This document shows, piece after piece, positions 18,273 to 25,992 of a stretch of 64,000 nucleotides of DNA. This stretch comes from Hyphomicrobiales bacterium (GTDB lineage Bacteria; Pseudomonadota; Alphaproteobacteria; Rhizobiales; Rhizobiaceae). The DNA lies in assembly GCA_900465685.1 (NCBI GenBank), contig UEGR01000006.1, positions 30,544-94,543 of the forward strand, in the 5' to 3' direction. Within the stretch, counting starts at the first letter, position 1. Every line of letters begins with the position of its first letter. The notes beneath the pieces were generated by a model. The model worked only from the letters and a program-made list of their open reading frames with translations. It searched no databases and was not told where the DNA came from. The position numbers and the translations under genes were made by a program.

Positions 18273-18899
18273 TCACGCAGCGGTTTCACGATAGCTTTGA
18301 AGTCGCGCAAGAATTTTTTCCTCTTGCACTGCTTTGCGCTCTTGCACGCGCTGTGTTGCCTCTTCAAATGAGGCCGATGCGGGATAAAGTGGCGATGACG
18401 CTTGCTGGCCCAACTTAGCACCAATGTGCTTTTCGAAAGGGAGCGAACGATATCGCTGAGCGTCTAAAGATGTATCGAACAAAGGTCTATAGCCGAGAGC
18501 AATGTAAAGTGCAGTGGCTTCGGGCTGGCGAAAGCCGGTAGACAGATAGGCTCGCGTGTAACCCAAATGCCCCGCCTCTTCTTCAAGCGCAAGTACAATG
18601 CGACGAGCCAATCCCTGCCTGCGCAAGTGTGATGCCGTCCAGATACGTTTCAGCTCCACGGTTTCATCGTCGTGGCTCATAAAGGCGCCCCCGGCAATGG
18701 TTTCCCCGTCGCGTAGAAGCAGCAGAAAACCTCCAAGCGGCGGAGTAAATGCCTCTGTGGGATAGCGCAGAATTTCCGTGCGCGCGCCACCTGGGCGATC
18801 CATATCCGCATAAAGGCTGTCATATTCATGAACCAGCCCGTCAATGAGCGGCTGTGCGGCCGGGTGCAATGGAGAATGCTGGACAATAATATCAACCAT
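18273..18899 (-). CDS. GNAT-family N-acetyltransferase
   Basis: A 208-residue protein of the GNAT fold. The acetyl-CoA pyrophosphate loop is 'LRRQGLA', preceded by the beta-4 segment 'ELKRIWTASH' and followed by the C-terminal 'TGFRQPEATALYIALGYRPLFD'. The ATG at 18899 has a GGAGG site 8 bp upstream; an upstream in-frame ATG at 18920 lacks one. A clear paralogue lies at 27976, also beside LLM genes. In Bacillus, SnaA of the ytmI operon N-acetylates S-substituted cysteines before a monooxygenase cleaves them; the same role is inferred here from context, not from sequence identity. Confidence 0.87.
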   Translation of the reverse strand: MVDIIVQHSPLHPAAQPLIDGLVHEYDSLYADMDRPGGARTEILRYPTEAFTPPLGGFLLLLRDGETIAGGAFMSHDDETVELKRIWTASHLRRQGLARRIVLALEEEAGHLGYTRAYLSTGFRQPEATALYIALGYRPLFDTSLDAQRYRSLPFEKHIGAKLGQQASSPLYPASASFEEATQRVQERKAVQEEKILARLQSYRETAA

Positions 18900-19115
18900 A
18901 GAAAGCCTCCGCTGAAACAAATCCTGTCCAACTTGCGCTGAGTGGGAGCAAAAGCTGCCATCGAACAGTATGTTTCCTTAACGGTGCCTCTTAGCTCGCA
19001 TGTTTGCACGGCATGAACGTTTAATGAGCGTGCAAATATTGGAAGATCGTTGCTCGATTAATATTCTATAAAAAACATAGATTACTACTTCATTCAATTT
19101 CGGGGTTAGGATGAG
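18900..19115. promoter_or_regulatory. Divergent promoter region
   Basis: This gap separates the minus-strand acetyltransferase operon from the plus-strand LLM genes. It becomes AT-rich at about 19040-19100 (runs such as ATTAATATTCTATAAAAAA), which fits promoter DNA for one or both directions. No regulator box could be assigned. Confidence 0.4.
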
Positions 19116-19331
19116 ATGACCTACGCGTTCAGTTTTCTCGATAAAAGTTCCATTTATGATGGCGAACTACCCCAAACGCCGCCGACCCGCACGATAAAGC
19201 TTGCGCAAAAGGGAAAGCCGCAAGTTTTCAGCATTTCTGGATGGCCGCAGCGCTGTTGATAGCAACTTTTTCCGACCACAGCACAATTACAGGCCCGCGT
19301 TGCTCGATGTTGTTCCAACGATAAGCGCAGC
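19116..19331 (+). pseudogene. Decayed N-terminal fragment of an MsnO8-type LLM monooxygenase
   Basis: An ATG at 19116 opens 47 codons beginning MTYAFSFLDKSSIYDGE, which matches the start of MsnO8/YtmO-type LLM enzymes (compare MPYQLSLLDKSPV at 32129). At about 19210 homology jumps to another frame, where 'SFQHFWMA' matches the family's 'GYKRFWVAEHH' segment and then fades. This is a frameshifted remnant, too short to be functional. It lies directly upstream of two intact LLM genes, so the cluster once held a further member equivalent to the gene at 31128. Confidence 0.7.
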
Positions 19332-19353
19332 TTAAAAACCTGAGGCAACTTCC

Positions 19354-20673
19354 ATGACCAGAACCCGCACCCGCCGCCTGAAAACTCTGTTCGGTGCCAG
19401 CAACGTTGTTTCCGCAGACAATGACCAGGACAAGACCTTTGGATTCAAACGTGCAATAGAGCTAGCAAAGAAGGCGGAAGCCGAGAAGATCACTGGTCTT
19501 TTTACAGCCGACCTTCTCCAGCTCGATCCAGCGGGTCTTGCTGGCACCACCGGCACGCAAGACCCCGTGATCGCACTAGCAGCACTCACACATGCGACAT
19601 CACATATCGGCCTTATTGCGACCGTCTCCACGACATTTCTGCATCCTTATAATCTCGCGCGCCAGATTGGGACGCTGGATCACTTGAGCGGTGGAAGAAC
19701 AGGATGGAATGCTGTGACCTCCTCTGTTGGTGAGGAGAATTTTGGTGGCGATCTACCAAGTCCGGAAGAGCGTTATGAACGGGCTGCGGAATTCATCGAG
19801 ATCGTCAACGCGCTCTATGATGCAAATGAAAGTGATGCAATCACCCGCAAAGCGTCGGGTAATATCTCTGTCCACCCGGAAAAATTTCACCCTATCAACT
19901 ATCGTGGCAAGCATTTCAGCGTAGAAGGGCCACTGAATGTGCCTCCTCTGCCGCAGGGTCGTCCGGTTCAGTTTCAGGCCGGCCAATCCGACGCCGGTGT
20001 CACGGTTGGCGCCCGCTATGCTGAAGTCGTTTATACGTCACAGCCGAAGCTCGAGGATGCTGTGGCATTTGCCACCGAATTGCGCCGTCGCGCCGCACAG
20101 TTTGGCCGTGGCAACAATCTGCCCTTCATCATGAACTCGCTTCATTCGCTGATTGGCTCTTCTGAAGCGGATGTTGCTCGCCGTCTGAAAGACAAGCATG
20201 AGGCAATCGATTACGATCAGGGACGTATCAAGCTTGCCGATATGCTTGGCGGGCATATCGCTCTGAGCGAGCTGCCACTCGACAAGCCGCTGCCGGAAAA
20301 CCTGTTGCCGGAAATCACCAGCATTAACCGTCGCCGGGGCCGTGTCGAAGTGTTCCGTCGCTATGCGCGCGAAGGCCTGACCTTGCGTCAGTTGATCATT
20401 GAGGCGCAGGAAACTGGTCACTGGTCGATTGCAGGCACACCGGAGCAACTCGTAGATGCGATTGAAGAACGCTTCAACACAGGTGCTGTCGACGTTCTCA
20501 CGTTGCACGGCATTGGTAATCCCGATCAGGAAGATTTGCTTCTAAATGGTCTGATCCCGGAGCTTCGACGCCGGTCATTGATTGATACGGATTATATCGG
20601 TTCTGACTTCCGCACCAATCTGGAACTGCCACCCTTATCTGTTGCAACACCATCTCAGGCCCGGAGCGCCTGA
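19354..20673 (+). CDS. LLM-class monooxygenase, NtaA/SnaA/DszA family
   Basis: A 439-residue member of the NtaA/DszA branch with the motif 'DHLSGGRTGWNAVTS' at about residues 109-123 and 'RYERAAEFIEIVNALYD' after it. The N-terminus is about 15-20 residues shorter than usual and lacks the normal first strand (F-x-x-F/W-H-x-G-x-W-R-H-P); the upstream DNA holds a broken LLM start instead. It may therefore have lost its native 5' end or be naturally compact. The ATG follows a TGAGG site. The next LLM gene starts 1 bp after its stop, so the two are co-translated, perhaps as partners on the same substrate. Confidence 0.87.
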   Translation: MTRTRTRRLKTLFGASNVVSADNDQDKTFGFKRAIELAKKAEAEKITGLFTADLLQLDPAGLAGTTGTQDPVIALAALTHATSHIGLIATVSTTFLHPYNLARQIGTLDHLSGGRTGWNAVTSSVGEENFGGDLPSPEERYERAAEFIEIVNALYDANESDAITRKASGNISVHPEKFHPINYRGKHFSVEGPLNVPPLPQGRPVQFQAGQSDAGVTVGARYAEVVYTSQPKLEDAVAFATELRRRAAQFGRGNNLPFIMNSLHSLIGSSEADVARRLKDKHEAIDYDQGRIKLADMLGGHIALSELPLDKPLPENLLPEITSINRRRGRVEVFRRYAREGLTLRQLIIEAQETGHWSIAGTPEQLVDAIEERFNTGAVDVLTLHGIGNPDQEDLLLNGLIPELRRRSLIDTDYIGSDFRTNLELPPLSVATPSQARSA

Positions 20674-20674
20674 A

Positions 20675-22057
20675 ATGGCAAAGCGTGAGGGTTTTCTGCG
20701 TTTTGGCTTGTTCGTCTATCCGGTCGGCCACCATATTGCGGCATGGCGACATCCGGATGCTATTGCAAATGCTGGCATCAATTTTGACTACTACCGTAAC
20801 GTAGCCTCACTGGCAGAAGCAGCCAAATTCGATCTGCTGTTTCTTGCCGATGGTGCGGGAACCCGGGGCGACAATCTCGAAATTCTAAGCCGCACGGCCC
20901 ATAGCTATGTAGCACAGTTTGAGCCACTTACGCTTTTGTCTGCACTCTCGGCTATCACCAACCATATCGGTCTTGTTGCAACGGCATCATCAAGCTTCAA
21001 TGAACCTTTTCACATCGCGCGGAAGTTTGCCTCGCTTGATCTTTTAAGTGGTGGCCGCGCGGGTTATAATCTTGTGACATCGGCCAGCGATTTTGAAGCG
21101 CGTAATTTCAATCTCGACCGCCATTACGAACATGCCGACCGTTATGAACGGGCGGAAGAATTTGCTGATGTCGTCAAGGGCCTATGGAACAGCTGGGAAG
21201 ATGACGCCTTTTCTTATGACAAGGAGCAGGCACGGTTCTTCGAACCTAACAAGCGACATGTGCTTGATCACAAAGGCAAGCACTTCTCGGTTCAGGGGCC
21301 GTTGAATGTGCCGCGGTCGCCACAGGGACATCCTGTGACGGTGCAGGCCGGATCGTCAGCGGCTGGAAAGGAACTGGCTGCAAAAAGCGCGGATGTTGTT
21401 TTCACCGCGCAGCAGACGGTTGAGGAAGCTACGGCTTTCTATAAGGATGTCAAACACCGTGCCGCCGGTTACGGCCGTGATGCGAGCGATATCAAGATCA
21501 TGCCGGGCATTTTCCCAGTTGTTGGTCGCACGAGGCAACAAGCTCAGGACAAGTTTGACGAACTCCAGAACCTCATTCACCCGTCAGTGGGGCTCAATAT
21601 ACTCTCTTCGGGCTGGTCTGGCCCCGATCTTTCCCAATTTGACCTCGACGGCCCAGTGCCTGAGTTACCAGAAACGCAAGGCAGCAAAAGCAGACAGGAG
21701 CTTCTGTTTGAACTGGCCCGTCGCGAAAATCTGACCATTCGCGAGCTTTATCTGCGGGTTGCAGGCGCGCGCGGTCATCTTCAAATCGTCGGCACCGCGA
21801 AAGACGTGGCCGACGCACTCGAAGAACGCTTTGAAAGCTATGGCGCAGACGGCTTCAATGTTATGCCGCCAATCTTTCCAGCGGGGCTGGAAGATTTTGC
21901 TGAGCTGGTTCTACCGGAGCTGCGTCGCCGCGGGCTCGCCCGCAGCGATTATGATGGCCCGACATTGCGGGACAATCTCGGTTTGAAAGTACCGACACAT
22001 CCCGCAACTTCGAACCGGAGTCCAGACCGCTTGGATGCCATCAAGAAGGCGATTTGA
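20675..22057 (+). CDS. LLM-class monooxygenase, NtaA/SnaA/DszA family
   Basis: A 460-residue full-length enzyme. The N-terminal strand and 'HHIAAWRHPDA' motif are present, followed by 'LDLLSGGRAGYNLVTSAS' and 'HADRYERAEEFADVVKGLW'. It starts at the ATG at 20675, 1 bp after the stop of the preceding paralogue; the longer frame back to 20582 only reads through that gene. It should be a two-component FMNH2-dependent oxygenase for a sulfur or amine substrate. It is convergent with the isomerase gene at 22140. Family placement is secure; the substrate is not. Confidence 0.9.
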   Translation: MAKREGFLRFGLFVYPVGHHIAAWRHPDAIANAGINFDYYRNVASLAEAAKFDLLFLADGAGTRGDNLEILSRTAHSYVAQFEPLTLLSALSAITNHIGLVATASSSFNEPFHIARKFASLDLLSGGRAGYNLVTSASDFEARNFNLDRHYEHADRYERAEEFADVVKGLWNSWEDDAFSYDKEQARFFEPNKRHVLDHKGKHFSVQGPLNVPRSPQGHPVTVQAGSSAAGKELAAKSADVVFTAQQTVEEATAFYKDVKHRAAGYGRDASDIKIMPGIFPVVGRTRQQAQDKFDELQNLIHPSVGLNILSSGWSGPDLSQFDLDGPVPELPETQGSKSRQELLFELARRENLTIRELYLRVAGARGHLQIVGTAKDVADALEERFESYGADGFNVMPPIFPAGLEDFAELVLPELRRRGLARSDYDGPTLRDNLGLKVPTHPATSNRSPDRLDAIKKAI

Positions 22058-22139
22058 AGGACGCGGGCCAACGATCGATTTGGCGCCAACTCGAGTGAAC
22101 TGACTGCTTTATTTGTAGTTCCAATACAGCCGATTGAGT

Positions 22140-22736
22140 TTAATAGCTTTCCCCTCGCAGATGGCTAGAAAGAAACCCGAGATTATCCTGTCCCCAGTAG
22201 ATCTGACTATCATAGATATAGGTCGGAAAACCAAAGAAGCCCTTATCGATGGCCTGTTCACGATCTGACTTCCACTTTGCCCAAACGTCGTGATCAGTCT
22301 CACGCCCAACAAGGTATTCGCCGTTGAATCCGGCTTCATCCGCAACAGCACTACGAACCTCCGGTTTGCCGATATCCTTTGCTTCTGACCAAAATGCATA
22401 TTGAAGCACCCACGTCAGCTGTAGCCAGTTTTGGCCTTCAAGATAGGCTGTGATCACACTGAAGGAAGCAGGCGTGGGATCGCTTAAAACTGGACGGCCA
22501 TCAATAAAAAGCGGCTTGCTGCGAAACTTGGCCCAACGCTTCAGATCTTGCGTACCGTAAGCGCGACGCACTTCCGGTCGGTTGCGCGAGATGATGCCGC
22601 CATTTTCCTCAATGACGGTTGCGAGATAGGGCTTGATTTCGACCACATGCTGCTCTGCCAATTCCTCAAGCGTATCAAGCCCGAGATATGACCAAGGCGA
22701 GCCGATGGAAAAGAAGTAATCGATAGTTTTTGGCAC
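22140..22736 (-). CDS. DsbA-fold isomerase, 2-hydroxychromene-2-carboxylate isomerase/GST-kappa type
   Basis: A 198-residue cytosolic protein of the thioredoxin-like GST-kappa class. The active-site region near the N-terminus is 'FSIGSPWSYLG', with serine where DsbA has its first cysteine, and the C-terminal signature is 'GFFGFPTYIYDSQIYWGQDNL'. Relatives use glutathione to isomerise hydroxychromene-carboxylates or conjugate small electrophiles. It starts with a GTG at 22736 after an AGGGA site. A paralogue lies at 43651. It is the last gene after three binding proteins, separated by a palindromic repeat. Its link to sulfur compounds is contextual. Confidence 0.86.
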   Translation of the reverse strand: MPKTIDYFFSIGSPWSYLGLDTLEELAEQHVVEIKPYLATVIEENGGIISRNRPEVRRAYGTQDLKRWAKFRSKPLFIDGRPVLSDPTPASFSVITAYLEGQNWLQLTWVLQYAFWSEAKDIGKPEVRSAVADEAGFNGEYLVGRETDHDVWAKWKSDREQAIDKGFFGFPTYIYDSQIYWGQDNLGFLSSHLRGESY

Positions 22737-22756
22737 GCTATGTCCCTAGGTATTGG

Positions 22757-22853
22757 AGCGCATCCCGAAAAGTGTGAAACGGGTTTGCTTCGGATAATGC
22801 GAAAACGGAGTTAGAGCGCAGATCTCACTCAATCAGATTAAAAAGCGCTCTAG
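22757..22853. repeat. Degenerate copy of a Rhizobiales-type palindromic repeat
   Basis: This segment starts with 'gcgcatcccgaaaagtg', as in the perfect copy at 25929, continues through an imperfect right arm (about 22791-22800) and ends with an AGAGCGC ... GCGCTCT stem. It fills the gap between the isomerase and binding-protein genes. Such intergenic palindromes are common in Brucella/Ochrobactrum genomes. Confidence 0.65.
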
Positions 22854-22866
22854 CTGCACGGATAGC

Positions 22867-23796
22867 TTATTTGAACTTCGGCAATCCGGGTGGATTGGTT
22901 TCCGACTGTTTTAGGGCTTCTTCTTTCAGATGCCAGCGGTCGAGAATGCGTGCATAGTCTCCGCTCGCGATCAGGCTGTTGGTGGCAATAGTCAACGCAT
23001 TGGCAAGTCCGCTGCCTTTGCGCGTTGTGATTGCCACGTCCGACCGATCCGGCCAGCCTGCACTCAGCGTGCCGACGCGTTTGATATTCTTGTCACGTGA
23101 CGCGATGAATACGAGCTGAGCGTGGGGTTGGACAATCACATCGGCCCGGCCCGATTGCAGAGCCAGAAGGCTGGCGGCCTCATCATCGTAATATTGCAGT
23201 TCCAGCGGTTTTAGTCCCGCCTTCTCATTCTCCTCGCTCCACTTGACGAGAATGCGTTCCTGATTGGTCCCGGCACCCACGATGATGCGGAGGCCTGCGG
23301 CATCCCTTGGTTCCTTGATGGAGGTAACACCACTATCGGCCTTTACAAAGAAGCCATGCAGGCCTTGCCGGTAGGTCGAAAAGTCAAACTTTTCCTTGCG
23401 CTCTTCCGTGACGCCAACATTGGATATCACGGCATCATATTTGCCTGATGCGAGACCCAGCGGCCAATCGATCCATGCAACCGGAACGCTTTCAAGTTCA
23501 AGCCCAAGGCTTTCCGCAATGGCCGACGCATAATCTGCATCCGCACCAACAACGGTTTTGGCATCTGTGGCATAGGCCGCCAGCGGCGGCCCGCCCGGCG
23601 CGACGGCGACAGTCAGCTTGCCCGGCGTGACGAATTTGAAATCAGCTGGTATGGCCGCAATTGCCTTGGCGTCTTTCTGCACATGAATACGACCAACCTG
23701 CTCGGGTGATAAATCAAAATCATCCTCCGAAAAGGCCGGCAGGGATGAAGCGCCTAACAACGCCCATGCAGCAACTAACAGGGCACCTGCTTTCAT
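22867..23796 (-). CDS. Polar amino-acid-type ABC substrate-binding protein (copy 1 of 3)
   Basis: A 309-residue periplasmic binding protein (SBP_bac_3 family). It has a signal peptide (MKAGALLVAAWALLGAS...) and then an unusual 'DLSPEQVGRIH' linker shared by its two neighbours before the ligand-binding lobes. The ATG at 23796 begins the signal peptide; the frame extends 59 codons further but without a signal or ribosome site. It is the most diverged of the tandem trio (for example 'YRQGLHGFFVKAD' against 'YRKDELGFYVKAD' in the other two), so its ligand may differ. It follows the fused permease-ATPase that it probably serves. Confidence 0.88.
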   Translation of the reverse strand: MKAGALLVAAWALLGASSLPAFSEDDFDLSPEQVGRIHVQKDAKAIAAIPADFKFVTPGKLTVAVAPGGPPLAAYATDAKTVVGADADYASAIAESLGLELESVPVAWIDWPLGLASGKYDAVISNVGVTEERKEKFDFSTYRQGLHGFFVKADSGVTSIKEPRDAAGLRIIVGAGTNQERILVKWSEENEKAGLKPLELQYYDDEAASLLALQSGRADVIVQPHAQLVFIASRDKNIKRVGTLSAGWPDRSDVAITTRKGSGLANALTIATNSLIASGDYARILDRWHLKEEALKQSETNPPGLPKFK

Positions 23797-23866
23797 GAAC
23801 CGTTCTCCATTTATGTAAACTAAAGCGGGCTGGCATATGCGTTCCCTCATGTGCCAGCCCAGCCCC

Positions 23867-24811
23867 TCACGAACCGCTTTTCGGCAGGCCCTGTGGATTT
23901 GTCTTGGCTTCGGTGATGGCTTCCGGTCCGAGATTCCAGGTCTCGAGAACCTTGGTATAGGCACCGCTTGCAATCAGATCGTTGAGAACATTGGTCAGTG
24001 GAGCTGCAAGCCCGCTGCCCTTGCGCGTTGTGACCGCAATCTCGGCGGTGATCGGCCAGCCGCCACTGACCGTGCCAACCAGCTTGGTCTTGCCATTGAT
24101 GCCAGCGGAATAGGCCTGCGTCGCATTCACGCTGAACACCGCATCGGCACGGCCACTTTGAATGGCGAGATCCTTGACTGCGTCATCGTCGTAATATTGC
24201 ACCTCAATCGGTTTCAGACCGGCAGCAACATTCTGACGATCCCACTCCAGCAGCACTTTTTCCTGATTGGTGCCTGCATCGGTGATGATCTTGAGACCTT
24301 CAATATCCTTGGGCTGCTTTAATTCCTTGATCGCGCTGTCTGCCTTGACGTAAAAGCCAAGCTCATCTTTGCGATAGGTGGAGAAATCAAACTTCTCCTT
24401 CCGCTCTTCCGTCACTGTGACATTGGAAATCACTGCATCGAATTTGCCGGAAGCAAGCCCAAGAGGCCAATCGGCCCACGCAACTGAAACCAGTTCTAGA
24501 TCGCGTCCAAGGCTGTCGGCAATGACCTGTGCCAGATCGACATCGTAGCCGATGACGGTCTTGGAATCTGATGCATAGTCATGCAGAGGCAGATGCCCGC
24601 TGGTGCTGATGCCAATAGTCAGAACGCCGTCTTTGACAAATTTGAAGTCCTTAACCTCATCGATACGCTTATCGATTTTTTCAACCCGCAAACGGTTTGG
24701 CTGTTCTGGACTGAGATCAAATCTGCCCTCACTCCATGCAGCAATGGTCATCAGCAAAGCCCCTGAAATCAGGCCCGCAGTGAAGTATCCCGCTTTTCTG
24801 ATATAGGTCAT
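23867..24811 (-). CDS. Polar amino-acid-type ABC substrate-binding protein (copy 2 of 3)
   Basis: A 314-residue periplasmic binding protein. An N-terminal hydrophobic segment (residues 8-26) precedes 'FDLSPEQPNRLR' and the SBP_bac_3 lobes. It shares long identical blocks with copy 3, such as 'VTVTEERKEKFDFSTYR', showing recent duplication. The stop is 70 bp from copy 1 and the start 75 bp from copy 3, so all three are probably on one transcript behind the permease-ATPase. The ligand is likely a cysteine or other amino-acid derivative, judged from the neighbouring genes. Confidence 0.9.
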   Translation of the reverse strand: MTYIRKAGYFTAGLISGALLMTIAAWSEGRFDLSPEQPNRLRVEKIDKRIDEVKDFKFVKDGVLTIGISTSGHLPLHDYASDSKTVIGYDVDLAQVIADSLGRDLELVSVAWADWPLGLASGKFDAVISNVTVTEERKEKFDFSTYRKDELGFYVKADSAIKELKQPKDIEGLKIITDAGTNQEKVLLEWDRQNVAAGLKPIEVQYYDDDAVKDLAIQSGRADAVFSVNATQAYSAGINGKTKLVGTVSGGWPITAEIAVTTRKGSGLAAPLTNVLNDLIASGAYTKVLETWNLGPEAITEAKTNPQGLPKSGS

Positions 24812-24886
24812 ATTCCCATCTCCTTGAGAGTAAAACTCTGTGTAATGACCTGAATTCTTTGCATTTCACCCCGTTACGAGCGGATC

Positions 24887-25828
24887 TTACGACCGGCTTT
24901 TCGGCAATCCGGCAGGGTTGGTTTTGGCCTCATCAACGGCTTCTGAACTGAGGCTCCAGCGCTCAAGCACCTGATGATATTTGCCGTTCTTGATGAGTTC
25001 ATTGAGCGACAGCGTCAGTGCATCGGCGAGACCGCTGCCCTTGCGTGTGGTGATTGCCACCTCGGCCGTCTGCGGCCAGCCGCCGCTTACCGTCCCGACA
25101 AGCTTGGTTTTGCCGTGCTGCGATGCGGCATAGGCCTGCACTGCATTGACGCTGAAAACCGCATCCGCACGACCGGAATCAATCGCAAGGCTCTTGACCG
25201 CATCGTCGTCGTAGTACTGCACTTCGACGGGCTTCAGGCCAGCTTTAACATTCTGCTTGTCCCACTGCAGAAGGATGTTTTCCTGATTGGTACCGGGATC
25301 GGTAATGATCTTCAGGCCCGCAATATCCTTTGGCTCTTTCAGCGATGTAATTGCACTGTCCGCCTTGACGTAAAATCCAAGCTCATCCTTGCGATAAGTG
25401 GAGAAATCAAATTTTTCCTTACGTTCCTCAGTCACGGTCACATTGGAAATCACGGCATCGAACTTGCCGGATTCAAGCGAAAGCGGCCAGTCAGCCCAGG
25501 CGATTGGCACCAGCACAAGCTCGCGCCCCAATGTATCGGAAACCAGCTGAATAAGATCGGGATCGAAGGCCACGACAGTCTTTGCATCAGTTGCATAGGT
25601 GCTGATCGGAGGCACCCAAGGATTAATGCCGACGACGAACTTGCCGTCCTGCACAAACTTGAAATCCTTGGGAACGGCATTGACGACGGCTTCGCTCTTT
25701 TCAGTACGTAGACGGTTTGGCTGTTGCGGGCTCAAATCGAGTTCTGCGGAAAAGGCTGGCGCGCTGAACAGCGTTGCTGCTGCCAGAAAGCTGCCCAATA
25801 TTGCGTTCTTGTAGTTGCCTGATTTCAT
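24887..25828 (-). CDS. Polar amino-acid-type ABC substrate-binding protein (copy 3 of 3)
   Basis: A 313-residue periplasmic binding protein. The ATG at 25828 opens a good signal peptide (lysine, then a hydrophobic run ending in FSAPAFSA), followed by 'LDLSPQQPNRLRTEK' and the two SBP_bac_3 lobes. An in-frame extension to 25978 runs through the palindromic repeat and is not coding. It is the first of three paralogues after the fused permease-ATPase and the closest relative of copy 2. Confidence 0.9.
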   Translation of the reverse strand: MKSGNYKNAILGSFLAAATLFSAPAFSAELDLSPQQPNRLRTEKSEAVVNAVPKDFKFVQDGKFVVGINPWVPPISTYATDAKTVVAFDPDLIQLVSDTLGRELVLVPIAWADWPLSLESGKFDAVISNVTVTEERKEKFDFSTYRKDELGFYVKADSAITSLKEPKDIAGLKIITDPGTNQENILLQWDKQNVKAGLKPVEVQYYDDDAVKSLAIDSGRADAVFSVNAVQAYAASQHGKTKLVGTVSGGWPQTAEVAITTRKGSGLADALTLSLNELIKNGKYHQVLERWSLSSEAVDEAKTNPAGLPKSRS

Positions 25829-25928
25829 TGAATGACTCCTGAGAATAATCTGAATTTTGGACAAACAATCCCCGCCGATTGCCCCGTCAGGGCAATCGTA
25901 ATTGTCGGGAGTTGTGGTTTGGATCCTG

Positions 25929-25969
25929 AGCGCATCCCGAAAAGTGGGAACCCGTTTTCGGGATGCGCT
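25929..25969. repeat. Perfect palindromic repeat (Rhizobiales type)
   Basis: AGCGCATCCCGAAAA (25929-25943) and TTTTCGGGATGCGCT (25955-25969) make a perfect 15-bp stem with an 11-nt loop. It lies between the permease-ATPase gene and the first binding-protein gene. In that position it could stabilise or attenuate the transcript and so set the ratio of binding protein to membrane subunit, as REP-like elements do in other operons. That role is inference. Confidence 0.8.
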
Positions 25970-25992
25970 TAAAAACAACGGGCGTACTGGCG

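Noticed and set aside
20582..22057. 491-codon version of the LLM gene starting inside the previous gene
   Set aside because: The first 31 codons are the end of the upstream gene in another frame; the conserved N-terminus starts at 20675.
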